64,000 bases of DNA from Novosphingobium sp. CECT 9465 (GTDB lineage Bacteria > Pseudomonadota > Alphaproteobacteria > Sphingomonadales > Sphingomonadaceae): NCBI RefSeq assembly GCF_920987055.1, contig NZ_CAKLBX010000001.1, forward strand, positions 916,501-980,500. The letters run 5' to 3'. The notes beneath the pieces were generated by a model. That model made no database searches. It was given only the letters and a program-made list of their open reading frames with translations, and was not told the DNA's origin. The translations under genes and the position numbers were made by a program. Positions within the stretch are counted from its first letter, which is position 1, and every line of letters starts with the position of its first letter. Shown one piece after another: positions 28,101 through 35,169 of the stretch.

Positions 28101-29315
28101 GATCTGACGGGGCCACTGGGCGTCCGCGCCGATATTCGCGGATCGATTGTCGCACCGATCCTGAGCGGGGCGGTGTCTTCGAAGGGACTGCGCGTGCAGA
28201 GCACCTTGACCGGTACGGACGTCCGGCAAGTTGCCATGGCGGGGACATTCAACGATTCCACACTTTCGCTTGCGCGGTTTTCAGGCATGACACCGAATGG
28301 CGGACAGGTGAGTGGAAGCGGCAGTGTCGGCCTTGCCAATCTCTCCACGCGCGGACCTTCGATCGACTTGCGCTTGTCGGCAAAGAACGCCGCGCTGGTC
28401 AACCGCGACGATATGGCTGCTGCCGTCACCGGGCCATTGCGCATCGTCAGCGATGGGGTTGGCGGCACGATTGCTGGCCGTGTGCGGATTGAAACGGCCA
28501 AATGGACGCTGGGCAGTGCCAGCGCTGCGCAGGAATTGCCGATCATCGCCACGCGCGAGGTGAATGCGCCTGCCGATGCCGCTCCGGCACGGGTGCCTGC
28601 CGCTGCGTGGCGTTTCCTGATCGATGCTGCGGGGGCCAATCGCATCGCCGTGCGCGGGCTGGGCCTTGACAGTGAATGGGGTGCCGACATCCGGTTGCGC
28701 GGGACAACGGCGGCACCGCAGATTTTCGGTACGGCTGACCTCGTGCGCGGGGGCTATGAATTTGCAGGCAAGCGCTTCGAACTGACGCGTGGCCGCATCC
28801 GCTTCACTGGCGAAGTTCCGGTCGATCCGCTGCTGGATATCGTGGCTGAAGGCGATGCCAACAATGTCAGCGCGAAAATAACGATTACCGGATCGGGCGT
28901 GAAGCCGATCATCACGTTCTCCTCGACGCCAGCGTTGCCTGAAGAGGAACTGCTGAGCCGACTGCTGTTCGGCAGTTCGATCACCCAGATTTCGGCGCCT
29001 GAGGCGGTACAACTGGCATCGGCACTGGCATCCTTGCGCGGCGGCGGCGGGCTGGACCCGATCAACAAGCTGCGCGCAGCCATCGGGCTTGACCGATTGC
29101 GCGTTGTTGGGGCCGATCCCACCATCGGGGCAGGGACAAGCATTGCTGTGGGCAAATATCTTGGGCGGCGGGTGTTCGTCGAACTGGTAACCGATGGCGG
29201 CGGGTATAGCGCCACTTCGGTTGAATTCCGCATCACCCGCTGGCTGGCGCTGCTGGCAACGATGTCGACCATCGGCGACGAAAGTCTCAACCTCAAGGCC
29301 AGCAAGGACTATTGA
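25101..29315 (+). CDS. tamB: translocation and assembly module protein TamB
   Basis: Very large inner-membrane anchored periplasmic protein, 1404 residues, of the AsmA-like/bridge type. Charged N-terminus, one membrane helix (VAILFAAGVALLLAALLVL, about residues 35-53), long beta-rich body, and the C-terminal DUF490/TamB domain with EEELLSRLLFGSSITQISAPE and GKYLGRRVFVELVTDGG. Immediately follows tamA with overlapping start, as in many proteobacteria. Thought to work with TamA in envelope biogenesis. Confidence 0.93.
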   Translation: MDTPETPAEAVDAQVTAPAPERSRRARFLRGFARRVAILFAAGVALLLAALLVLDSSLGHRLVADRIAAIAPGSGLRIEIGRIDGSIYGASTLRDIRVSDPEGVFLTVPVAELDWRPLSWLKTGLDVRLLALHRGVLRRAPQLRPSEDENAPILPDFDIRVDKLVIDNLTVSEAMAGQKRRVDVLARADIRGGHAIVDVNGRFGDKDRIVFKLDSEPDRNKFDLALTYDAPKGGVIATLAGAKSDIRARVFGKGGWTQWNGLAYATQDGKRLAAFQLENRSGAYRLAGQAWPGDLLPGTPGQAVGQALSVLYDGTFADNAFDGRLRVGGDAFKAAATGKLDLVNNEADALKVRALVLKPERLLAAPQLADVALDATLDGAFSDLSIEHTVTVGRLKMGTVDAQGLRSAGTATWDGARFVLPLAVTARSVTTGNAMIDPRFPGGRITGDLVLAGNQLTSDNLVLALKGLGARLALRGDLARGGYALAGPVAARGFALANLGTVDGNAKIVFKLGNGVPWTLQANVAGRMTRIDNATLQNLTGGNLRFAGGLALGERIPVTFRKATINSAKLQLALDGKVQPGGTASLTGQGRHTDYGAFTVQAAMTGEGPNAVLVFANPLPAAGLKDVRVALSPIADGFRIETGGESRLGPFAGAFGLFMPQGGPTRIAIERFRVWQTDVTGGVTLGDDGVAGQLAMTGGGLNGTVLLAPRDGGQGFDANITARNAKFGGASPLSIGNARIDATGLIKDGHSTIEGTALAEGIGMGKVFLGRVAAAAYLQDGSGSVTASVSGRRGTRFALQGTAAFAPDQIVAYVSGEYAGRKVSMPRRAVMTREGEGWRLAPTQIGFGRGILIAEGHVLGGPTQMKLMLAQMPVSVVDIVIADLGLGGIASGIVEYSNDGQGAPSGNAALMVRGLSRSGLVLTSRPVDLALVARLDPDALQARAVIREGADVRGRFQARIGGLPRGGGVMDRLTAGQLAGQLRYSGPAEALWRLSGVEIFDLTGPLGVRADIRGSIVAPILSGAVSSKGLRVQSTLTGTDVRQVAMAGTFNDSTLSLARFSGMTPNGGQVSGSGSVGLANLSTRGPSIDLRLSAKNAALVNRDDMAAAVTGPLRIVSDGVGGTIAGRVRIETAKWTLGSASAAQELPIIATREVNAPADAAPARVPAAAWRFLIDAAGANRIAVRGLGLDSEWGADIRLRGTTAAPQIFGTADLVRGGYEFAGKRFELTRGRIRFTGEVPVDPLLDIVAEGDANNVSAKITITGSGVKPIITFSSTPALPEEELLSRLLFGSSITQISAPEAVQLASALASLRGGGGLDPINKLRAAIGLDRLRVVGADPTIGAGTSIAVGKYLGRRVFVELVTDGGGYSATSVEFRITRWLALLATMSTIGDESLNLKASKDY

Positions 29316-29378
29316 CCGGTTGTAACCAAGCAGAAATGCGGTCTTCAAACTGACACTTGCCGGTGGCCTTGGAAGCGA

Positions 29379-30644
29379 ATGCCCCATGCTTCCCATCCCT
29401 TGCTCCTATGCGATCTCACCCAAAGCTATGCGCCGCATGGCGGGGGAGGGATTGGCACTTATCTGCGTGAAAAACAGCGATACGTGCTGGAGCATACGCA
29501 GCACCGGCTGTTGCAGATCGTACCCGGTCCCGAAGACCGCATTGTCGAGCGCGGGCGCCATATCTGGGTCGAGGTTGGCGCCGATCAGGTGCGGGGAAGT
29601 CCGAATTATCGCTTCATCATGCGGACCCGCATCGTGCGCGAAGTGCTTGAACGCTATCGTCCCGACCTGATCGAATCACAATGCCCATGGGTGCTGCCCT
29701 GGACGGCGATCAATTATGGCAAGGCATTCCCGCAAACCGCGCTGGTGGCCGGATACCACACCGATTTTCCCGAAGCCCACGTCTATCGTGTTGGTTCGAG
29801 CCTGTTCGGCAGTTTTGTTGCGCGCGGATTGCGACGTCTGGCCACAGGCTACGCGCAATTGACCTATCGTGAATTCGACAGGGTTTACACCTTGAGCACG
29901 GTCATGGCGCAGACCTTGGCTGAATATGGCATCGAGCATGTCGATGTGATGTCGCTGGGCGTGGATACGAGCCTTTTCCATCCCTCGCGCCGCGATGCGG
30001 CTTGGCGCGCAGAGCTTGGTCTCAAGGCGCAAGGCCCGCTGCTGGTCTATGCCGGACGGCTCGACAATGAAAAGCGGGCGCATCGCCTGCTGGAAATGTT
30101 CAAGCGCCTGCCCTCGTCACTGGATGCGGGGCTGGTGCTGATCGGTGATGGCAAACTGCGGGCAACCTTGCAGGATTGTTCGCGCGGATGGCAGGTGGCA
30201 TTTCCGGGGTTTATTTCGGACCGTCACCAACTGGCGCGTGCGCTGGCATCGGCAGATATCTACGTTTCGGCAATGGCGGATGAGACGTTCGGCATATCTG
30301 TCATCGAGGCACAGGCGAGCGGTCTCCCGGTGGTGGGGGTGGAATCGGGCGCAATGCCCGAACGCGTTCCTGCAAACACCGGTATGCTGGTTCCCGTCGA
30401 TGATGCAGCCGCCATGGCGAACGCCGTCGTTGCGATCTGGCGAGGTCCGCTAATTGCGATGGGGCAGGCCGGACGCCTTCACATCGAAGGCCGTTTCTCA
30501 TGGCGCCAGACTTTCGACACGCTGTTGCGTGATGTTTATCCCAAAGCTTTGCAGTCAGCCGACGACAGGGTGAAAAGGACACGTTTCAGCGGGATTGGAA
30601 CTGGCATTTTTAATCGCGAGGCAATCCGCCAGGGCAATCGCTGA
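29379..30644 (+). CDS. glycosyltransferase family 4
   Basis: GT-B glycosyltransferase. The N-terminal nucleotide-fold begins LLLCDLTQSYAPHGGGGIGTY, and the donor-binding EX7E motif is ETFGISVIEAQASGLPVVGV in the C-terminal domain; VDVMSLGVDTSLFHP and YAGRLDNEKRAHRLLEMF are typical of the mannosyl/glucosyl-transferring GT4 group. 421 residues. Likely makes a lipid or polysaccharide linkage; the acceptor is unknown. Last core gene before the accessory island, 63 bp after tamB. Confidence 0.87.
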   Translation: MPHASHPLLLCDLTQSYAPHGGGGIGTYLREKQRYVLEHTQHRLLQIVPGPEDRIVERGRHIWVEVGADQVRGSPNYRFIMRTRIVREVLERYRPDLIESQCPWVLPWTAINYGKAFPQTALVAGYHTDFPEAHVYRVGSSLFGSFVARGLRRLATGYAQLTYREFDRVYTLSTVMAQTLAEYGIEHVDVMSLGVDTSLFHPSRRDAAWRAELGLKAQGPLLVYAGRLDNEKRAHRLLEMFKRLPSSLDAGLVLIGDGKLRATLQDCSRGWQVAFPGFISDRHQLARALASADIYVSAMADETFGISVIEAQASGLPVVGVESGAMPERVPANTGMLVPVDDAAAMANAVVAIWRGPLIAMGQAGRLHIEGRFSWRQTFDTLLRDVYPKALQSADDRVKRTRFSGIGTGIFNREAIRQGNR

Positions 30645-30648
30645 ACGG

Positions 30649-30669
30649 AAATATTTGGGGCCTATATAC
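30649..30669. repeat. left 21-bp inverted repeat bounding the island
   Basis: A 21-bp sequence beginning AAATATTTGGGGCC lies five bases after the GT4 stop codon. Its perfect inverted copy is at 39162-39182, next to the first core gene on the other side. No target duplication is evident outside the pair. Confidence 0.75.
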
Positions 30670-30672
30670 CTA

Positions 30673-30935
30673 GGCCGTAAACTCATAAATCACACCGTCG
30701 AGGTTTGAGGCAAAACGGCTCAGCGCAAGGAGGGCAGACGCAGGAATATGTCGATATTTCAAGTCTGCCCGACGAAGCGATGGGCCGTTTTGCCTCAAAT
30801 CCGCAGGACGTCGAAATGACTTCCATCTCGAACCAGGTCGCCCTTGGAAGGGCAACCAGCCCTCCCAGCGGGCGCCTTGGCCCGATATGTTCGTCATTTC
30901 GACGCCTCGACGGTGTGGTTTATGAATTTACGGCC
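30673..30935. mobile_element. 263-bp MITE with IS5-family type terminal repeats
   Basis: Terminal inverted repeats at 30673-30703 and 30905-30935 match at 29 of 31 positions. Both sides carry the dinucleotide TA (30671-30672 and 30936-30937), the duplication expected for the IS427/IS1031 groups. The outer 17 bases, GGCCGTAAACTCATAAA, resemble the ends of the IS5 element at 31357-32356. The inside has no credible gene but several nested inverted repeats (30708-30724 with 30783-30800; GGGCAGAC with GTCTGCCC; CGTCGAAATGAC with GTCATTTCGACG). Non-autonomous and probably mobilised by that IS transposase, by inference. Confidence 0.8.
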
Positions 30936-31252
30936 TAAAGCACGACCGCCGTGCCGCTGACGCTGACCATCAGCATCGATCCGCGCGCACCGATGGTTTC
31001 GTAATCGATGTCCACGCCGATCACGGCATTCGCGCCCATCGCCAGTGCCTTGTCCTCAAGCTCGCGCAGCGCCTGTTCGCGCCCGCGCGAAAGCACTTCC
31101 TCATACTTGCCCGAACGCCCGCCGAAGATGTCGGTAATGGAGGCGAAGATGTCGCGCACGATGTTCGCGCCAAGGATCACCTCTCCGGTCACCACGCCAA
31201 GATAGCGCTGCACCGGACGGCCTTCGATAATGCTGGTGGTGGACAAGATCAT
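30935..31252 (-). CDS. ybjQ: YbjQ family protein (UPF0145)
   Basis: Small protein of the YbjQ/UPF0145 heavy-metal-binding-domain family. [51 protein letters not shown] and [13 protein letters not shown] are near-invariant family motifs. 105 residues; relatives form pentamers with unclear function. The stop codon TAG is made of the TA target duplication and the first G of the MITE; replacing the MITE by the TA gives TAG as well, so the insertion did not change the protein. Confidence 0.9.
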   Translation of the reverse strand: MILSTTSIIEGRPVQRYLGVVTGEVILGANIVRDIFASITDIFGGRSGKYEEVLSRGREQALRELEDKALAMGANAVIGVDIDYETIGARGSMLMVSVSGTAVVL

Positions 31253-31369
31253 CTGGCTGGCCTTTCGCGGATATTGTATGGTCGGGCTAGCACTCTGGAA
31301 TATTGCGTCCAGTTCCGCGTCAGCACAATGGCGTCTCGACCACTTATTTCGGACTAGGCCGTGAACCCA

Positions 31370-31546
31370 TTAACGCGACGGTGTCTGAGCCTTCTTGATC
31401 TGTCGCACCGCCCAGATGACAATCGGAATTGTCAGAATCAGGAACACGATAAGTCGGGTGTTCCACTGCTCACCGCTGAAGAATGCGATCAAGGCAGCGG
31501 CAAAGAAGAATAGCGTCCAAGACATCCAGGGCTTCATAGGGTTCAT
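31370..31546 (-). CDS. small two-helix membrane protein, passenger of the IS5 element
   Basis: 58 residues from the ATG at 31546 (MNPMKPWMSW), with two hydrophobic segments (WTLFFFAAALIAFF and LIVFLILTIPIVIWAV) and a basic tail (RQIKKAQTPSR). The open frame extends upstream into the transposase start but this ATG has AAGGAAAGG about 13 bases before it. The stop codon TAA at 31370-31372 lies inside the left terminal repeat. Divergent from the transposase, 46 bp between start codons. I do not recognise a function, and expression is unproven. Confidence 0.55.
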   Translation of the reverse strand: MNPMKPWMSWTLFFFAAALIAFFSGEQWNTRLIVFLILTIPIVIWAVRQIKKAQTPSR

Positions 31547-31592
31547 CGTAACACGCCTTTCCTTGTTGAGCGAAAGCTGATTCAGGGACTGG

Positions 31593-32359
31593 ATGAGCCG
31601 ATATGACCTGACCGATTTCGAGTGGCGTGTGATCGAACCAATGTTGCCCAACAAGCCTAGAGGCGTGCCACGTGTCGATGACCGGCGTGTGCTGAATGGC
31701 ATCTTCTGGGTGCTGCGGTCAGGGGCGCCGTGGCGAGACTTGCCGGAACGCTATGGCCCGCGCACAACCTGCTACAATCGCTTCGTGCGATGGCGAAAAG
31801 CCGGTGTGTGGGATCGAATGATGGACGCCATCACCGCCGCCCATGATGGCGATATCCAGATGATCGACAGCACTTCCATCCGGGCGCACCAACAGGCTGC
31901 GACGGCAAAAAGGGGGATCGAGATCATTGTCTCGGTCGCTCCCGAGGCGGGCTCACCACCAAAATCCACGCGGTCGTCGATGGGCAAGGCCTCCCGATCC
32001 GGCTCAGCCTGACTGCCGGGCAAAGCCACGACGGGCAAGCGGCTGACGATCTACTCAATCACGTTGGCGCCGGAACAATCGTGCTGGCAGACAAGGCGTA
32101 TGACGCCGATCGTATCCGAGCGTCTCTCCGCGAAAAGGGATCGTTTGCCAACATTCCGCCCAAGGCAAACCGGAAGTCGAAACCGTACTTCAGCACATGG
32201 CTGTACCGCGAGCGGAACCTGATCGAACGCTATTTCTCCAAATTGAAGCACTTCCGCAGAGTAGCTACCCGCTACGACAAGTTGGCCGAAAACTTTCTGG
32301 CCATGGTCCAACTCGCCTCAATGCGCCTGTGGCTGCGCGTTTATGAGTCTACGGCCTAG
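31593..32359 (+). CDS. IS5-family transposase, made by -1 frameshift
   Basis: DDE transposase in two overlapping frames. Frame 1 (31593-32012) begins MSRYDLTDFEWRVIEPMLPN and carries the first Asp (MIDSTSIRAHQ); frame 2, ending at 32359, carries the second Asp (LADKAYDADRI) and the Glu (RNLIERYFSKLKHFRRVATRYDK). A slip to the -1 frame at A5G5 (31907-31916) joins AKRG to DRDHCLGRSRGGLTTKIHAV, restoring the family sequence. The last sense codon is the final GCC of the right terminal repeat; the stop TAG is TA of the target duplication plus the next flanking G. Confidence 0.88.
31907..31916 (+). promoter_or_regulatory. slippery A5G5 frameshift site in the transposase
   Basis: AAAAAGGGGG at 31907-31916 is exactly where the two transposase frames must be joined. 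The change of frame is -1. Ribosomal frameshifting or transcriptional slippage on the A or G run would both do; a disabling mutation is the alternative. Confidence 0.65.
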
Positions 32360-32423
32360 CTAGCCGTCCACCTCTGACTGTTGTTCCCCGTCAGCACCAA
32401 TGGCACAGATTTGAGGTTGTGAT

Positions 32424-32488
32424 TTAAGGAGTGTTGGGGCTTCGTCGTAGTGACGAAGGAACGAAGATGAAGCCCCAACACTCCTTAA
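32424..32488 (+). promoter_or_regulatory. perfect 20-bp inverted repeat enclosing the IS3 orfA start
   Basis: Arms at 32424-32443 and 32469-32488 are exact complements (TTAAGGAGTGTTGGGGCTTC). A smaller stem (TTCGTC/GACGAA) lies in the loop. The second arm starts on the G of the orfA ATG (32467-32469), and the GAAGGA ribosome site sits in the loop. RNA with both arms would fold over the start. The same structure is in copy 2 (38752-38816, minus). Confidence 0.65.
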
Positions 32489-32853
32489 AAAAATCGCCGA
32501 TAAAGGCCCCTGCCGAGCGGGTGGTGAAGGACATCCGGCGGCAGACCCGTCGGCACTTCTCGGCCGAAGACAAGATCAGGATCGTGCTGGATGGCCTGCG
32601 CGGCGAGGACAGCATTGCCGAGCTGTGCCGCAAGGAAGGCATCGCCCAAAGCCTGTATTACACCTGGTCGAAGGAGTTCATGGAAGCGGGCAAGCGTCGC
32701 CTGGCTGGCGACACTGCCCGTGCCGCAACCACCGGCGAGGTGCAGGACCTGCGCCGCGAAGCCCGTGCCCTGAAGGAATGCGTTGCCGACCTGACGCTCG
32801 AAAACCGTCTGCTCAAAAAAAGTATGATCGCGGATGGGGGCGACGACGAATGA
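32467..32853 (+). CDS. IS3-family transposase OrfA
   Basis: Helix-turn-helix DNA-binding subunit. RHFSAEDKIRIVLDGLRGED and IAELCRKEGIAQSLYYTWSK form the HTH_8/IS3 orfA domain, followed by a leucine-zipper-like coiled coil (LRREARALKECVADLTLENR) that in IS3 elements mediates assembly. 128 residues from the ATG at 32467. Its TGA overlaps the orfB ATG. Copy 2 differs by one residue (Ile to Met in KKSPIKAP). Confidence 0.9.
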   Translation: MKPQHSLKKSPIKAPAERVVKDIRRQTRRHFSAEDKIRIVLDGLRGEDSIAELCRKEGIAQSLYYTWSKEFMEAGKRRLAGDTARAATTGEVQDLRREARALKECVADLTLENRLLKKSMIADGGDDE

Positions 32854-33830
32854 GGTATCCAGCATCGGAGAAGCTCGAGATCATCCGGATCGTCGAGCAA
32901 TCGCACCTACCAGCCAAGCACACGTTGGACGAGCTCGGCATTGCCCGTCGGACCTTCTACCGCTGGTACGACCGGTTCCTCGAAGGCGGCCCGGAGGCGC
33001 TGGAGGATCGGCCATCGACACCGAGCCGGGTGTGGAACCGGATCCCGCCTGACATCCATGATCAGATCATCGAGCTGGCGCTGGGGCAGTCCGAGCTAAG
33101 CCCCCGGGAACTGGCGGTGCGTTTTACCGATGAGAGGCGCTACTTCGTGTCGGAAGCCACGGTTTACCGTCTGTTGAAGGCCCACGATCTGATCACCAGC
33201 CCGGCCTATGTCGTGATCAAGGCCGCCGATCAGTTCCACACCAAGACCACGCGGGTAAACGAGATGTGGCAGACTGATTTTACCTACTTCAAGATCATCG
33301 GGTGGGGCTGGATGTACCTGTCGACCGTGCTCGACGACTTCTCGCGCTACATTATCGCCTGGAAACTGTGCACCAACATGCGCGCCGAGGATGTGACCGA
33401 CACGCTCGACCTGGCCCTTGGCGCATCGGGCTGCGACAGCGCCACGGTGCTGCACAAGCCCAGGCTGTTGTCGGATAATGGCCCCAGCTACATCGCCGGC
33501 GAATTGGCTGAATACATTGAGGCCCGGAAGATGAGCCACGTGCGCGGTGCCCCGATGCACCCGCAAACCCAGGGCAAGATCGAGCGCTGGCACCAAACCC
33601 TGAAAAACCGCATCCTGCTGGAAAACTACTTTTTGCCCGGCGACCTCGAAGCCCAAATCGAGGCCTTCGTCGAGTACTACAACCACCAGCGTTACCACGA
33701 GAGCCTGAACAACGTGACGCCCGCCGATGCCTACTTCGGCAGGGCTCCAGCCATCATCAAACAGCGCGAAAGGATCAAGCGACAGACCATCGAACATCGG
33801 CGCTTGCAACACCGCAAGCTCGCCGCCTAA
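32850..33830 (+). CDS. IS3-family transposase OrfB
   Basis: Catalytic subunit with an rve (DDE) integrase core. N-terminal helix-turn-helix HTLDELGIARRTFYRWYDRF, then catalytic Asp in MWQTDFTYFKI, Asp in LLSDNGPSYIAGEL and Glu in GKIERWHQTLKNR, with YYNHQRYHESLNNVTPADAY after. 326 residues. ATG overlaps the orfA stop (ATGA), so it may be made by reinitiation or coupling rather than by the usual IS3 frameshift. Identical protein is encoded by the two exons of copy 2. Confidence 0.92.
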   Translation: MRYPASEKLEIIRIVEQSHLPAKHTLDELGIARRTFYRWYDRFLEGGPEALEDRPSTPSRVWNRIPPDIHDQIIELALGQSELSPRELAVRFTDERRYFVSEATVYRLLKAHDLITSPAYVVIKAADQFHTKTTRVNEMWQTDFTYFKIIGWGWMYLSTVLDDFSRYIIAWKLCTNMRAEDVTDTLDLALGASGCDSATVLHKPRLLSDNGPSYIAGELAEYIEARKMSHVRGAPMHPQTQGKIERWHQTLKNRILLENYFLPGDLEAQIEAFVEYYNHQRYHESLNNVTPADAYFGRAPAIIKQRERIKRQTIEHRRLQHRKLAA

Positions 33831-33929
33831 CATCAACCCCCAGACGAGGTCCGCACTCCGCTAATTTACGCCGCGAGTTGTGCCGAATGTTCTGACGACG
33901 GACAGCTAACCGCCGACACTTGTGCCAAG

Positions 33930-34292
33930 ATGGTAGAGTCGGCAACCCGCTCTTGCCAACCTATGATCTCGGTGCCTCCTGAACCGGCTAATCCGAATTG
34001 GGACGCAATGGCGGCGTCCCTAGCCTCACAGGCTAACGCGATAGCATGGGGTTCCCTTGTGCTTGCGGTGATTGTCGTTATTGCAGGCATTGCGTGGGGC
34101 AAAATCACTACGGCAAACGCTGAACGCGAAGCGCGCGCTATGGCAAAAGCGTGTGCTGATGAGTATATACGAGAATGGCTGTCTAAAGAGGCTCCTGGCA
34201 TTATCCGGGAGAGGGTGGACCTAATCTTGGATGCGACCTTAGGCACTGGTAATGATGCCGATGCGGCAGACGAAATTGGAAAGGAGGCATAA
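33930..34292 (+). CDS. small single-pass membrane protein, partner of ImmA/IrrE gene
   Basis: 120 residues (109 if the ATG at 33963 is used). One membrane helix (AIAWGSLVLAVIVVIAGIAW, about residues 38-57) is followed by a charged cytoplasmic or periplasmic helix region (TTANAEREARAMAKACADEY) and an acidic tail. No ribosome site is visible and the gene starts only 26 bp from the IS3 end, so its own promoter has probably been cut off. It abuts the peptidase gene without a gap, which points to a functional pair. I do not recognise the family. Confidence 0.65.
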   Translation: MVESATRSCQPMISVPPEPANPNWDAMAASLASQANAIAWGSLVLAVIVVIAGIAWGKITTANAEREARAMAKACADEYIREWLSKEAPGIIRERVDLILDATLGTGNDADAADEIGKEA

Positions 34293-34760
34293 ATGGTAGA
34301 TCCAATGACAGTGATAACGGAGCATTGGGATAGCACGCCCGTTCCAATCGAAGCGATCATTCGGGATATAGGGCTTCCGTTGTCCTATGAGCCAATGGAC
34401 GACAATATTTCAGGTTACATTGAGCGGCAAAACGGCAGCTACCGGATTGTCGTGAACTCAACCCATGCCCCCACGCGGCGACGTTTTACCGCTGCGCATG
34501 AGTTGGGCCACTACATCTACCACCGTGACCTTTTAGGCGAAGGCGTTGGCGATAACCGCGCTTATCGGACGGAAGGCACTGACCGCCCCAACGTGAATAT
34601 TCGGCCTATCCATGAACGCCAAGCCAATAGCTTCGCCGCTAATGTCTTGATGCCGCGGCATCGGTTAACTGACGTAGCCGGGGAAAGCACTCCCGCGCTT
34701 GCGGCGCGGTTTGGAGTGTCGCAAGCGGCGATGAAGATAAGGCTTGGGCGCACTGTTTAG
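34293..34760 (+). CDS. ImmA/IrrE family metallo-endopeptidase
   Basis: Zinc peptidase of the M78 (ImmA/IrrE/COG2856) family. The HExxH motif is AAHELGHYIYH (His near residue 70) and the third ligand region is HERQANSFAANVLMPRH. These enzymes cleave phage-type or stress repressors, or act as toxins beside a Xre antitoxin; no helix-turn-helix gene is present here. AAGGAGG at 34281-34287 precedes the ATG, inside the end of the upstream gene. 155 residues, and the stop overlaps that of the convergent gene. Confidence 0.88.
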   Translation: MVDPMTVITEHWDSTPVPIEAIIRDIGLPLSYEPMDDNISGYIERQNGSYRIVVNSTHAPTRRRFTAAHELGHYIYHRDLLGEGVGDNRAYRTEGTDRPNVNIRPIHERQANSFAANVLMPRHRLTDVAGESTPALAARFGVSQAAMKIRLGRTV

Positions 34761-35095
34761 TTTTTCGCGGGGCTGGGGAGAGCTTTGGTTGTCTCTAGTG
34801 CTTTGATATCAGAATAGACCGATTGCAGCGGTGCCACTGACTCTGGATCGCGTTGCTTAAAGTAGGCTAACGCCTTCCCGCTGGTGATCCATTCATCAAG
34901 CTGCTGGTTAAATTCTGTCATCAGTTCATTTGGGTAGAGGCGCGCTTGAACGGTGGGCCGCTTTCCATCGTCAAAATCATGAGGATAGGAAGGAAAATTA
35001 TCTGGGTCGTAGCCTTTCTTGCGCAACCAACCTGAAAATATCTTGCCGAGCGATATATCAGGCATCATGCGGGCCGGGATAACATAACCTTTTGT
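34757..35095 (-). pseudogene. 3' fragment of an unrecognised gene, cut by the IS3 copy
   Basis: An ATG at 35068 gives 103 residues (MMPDISLGKIFSGWLRKKGY...), but the frame is open upstream through GYVIPAR into the IS3 end at 35096, so the original N-terminus has been removed. The text contains W-rich and DFDDGKRPTVQARLYPNELM and AYFKQRDPESVAPL, which look like one compact domain. I do not recognise it. Convergent with the peptidase gene, stops overlapping by three bases. Confidence 0.6.
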
Positions 35096-35169
35096 TGTCC
35101 GTCGTCAGAACATTCGGCACAACTCGCGGCGTAAATTAGCGGAGTGCGGACCTCGTCTGGGGGTTGATG

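Larger units (their letters stand above)
31357..32356 (+). mobile_element. IS5-family insertion sequence (IS427-like), 1000 bp, with passenger gene
   Basis: Inverted ends at 31357-31377 and 32336-32356 match at 17 of 21 positions (GGCCGT....C.CAT.AACGCG) and are flanked by TA on both sides (31355-31356, 32357-32358). It encodes a frameshifted DDE transposase on the plus strand and a divergent small membrane protein in the left part. The left non-transposase segment of about 235 bp is long for this family, which usually begins its transposase within some tens of bases of the end. Confidence 0.88.
32382..33904 (+). mobile_element. IS3-family insertion sequence, intact copy, 1523 bp
   Basis: Bounded by imperfect inverted ends beginning TGT (TGTTCCCCGTCAGCA at 32382; complement of TGTCCGTCGTCAGAA ending at 33904). 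The limits come from comparing the two copies in the window, which agree from end to end apart from an intron in copy 2. It holds orfA and orfB. No matching 3-5 bp target duplication is seen (left flank ACTGT, right flank GCTAA), which suggests later rearrangement. Confidence 0.9.

Noticed and set aside
30670..30938. 75- and 77-residue frames within the MITE
   Set aside because: Both are read through inverted repeats, with the terminal YEFTA caused by the terminal repeat; no ribosome site.
33096..33836. 246-residue frame antisense to IS3 OrfB
   Set aside because: Shadow of the transposase; repeated at copy 2 only because the element is duplicated.
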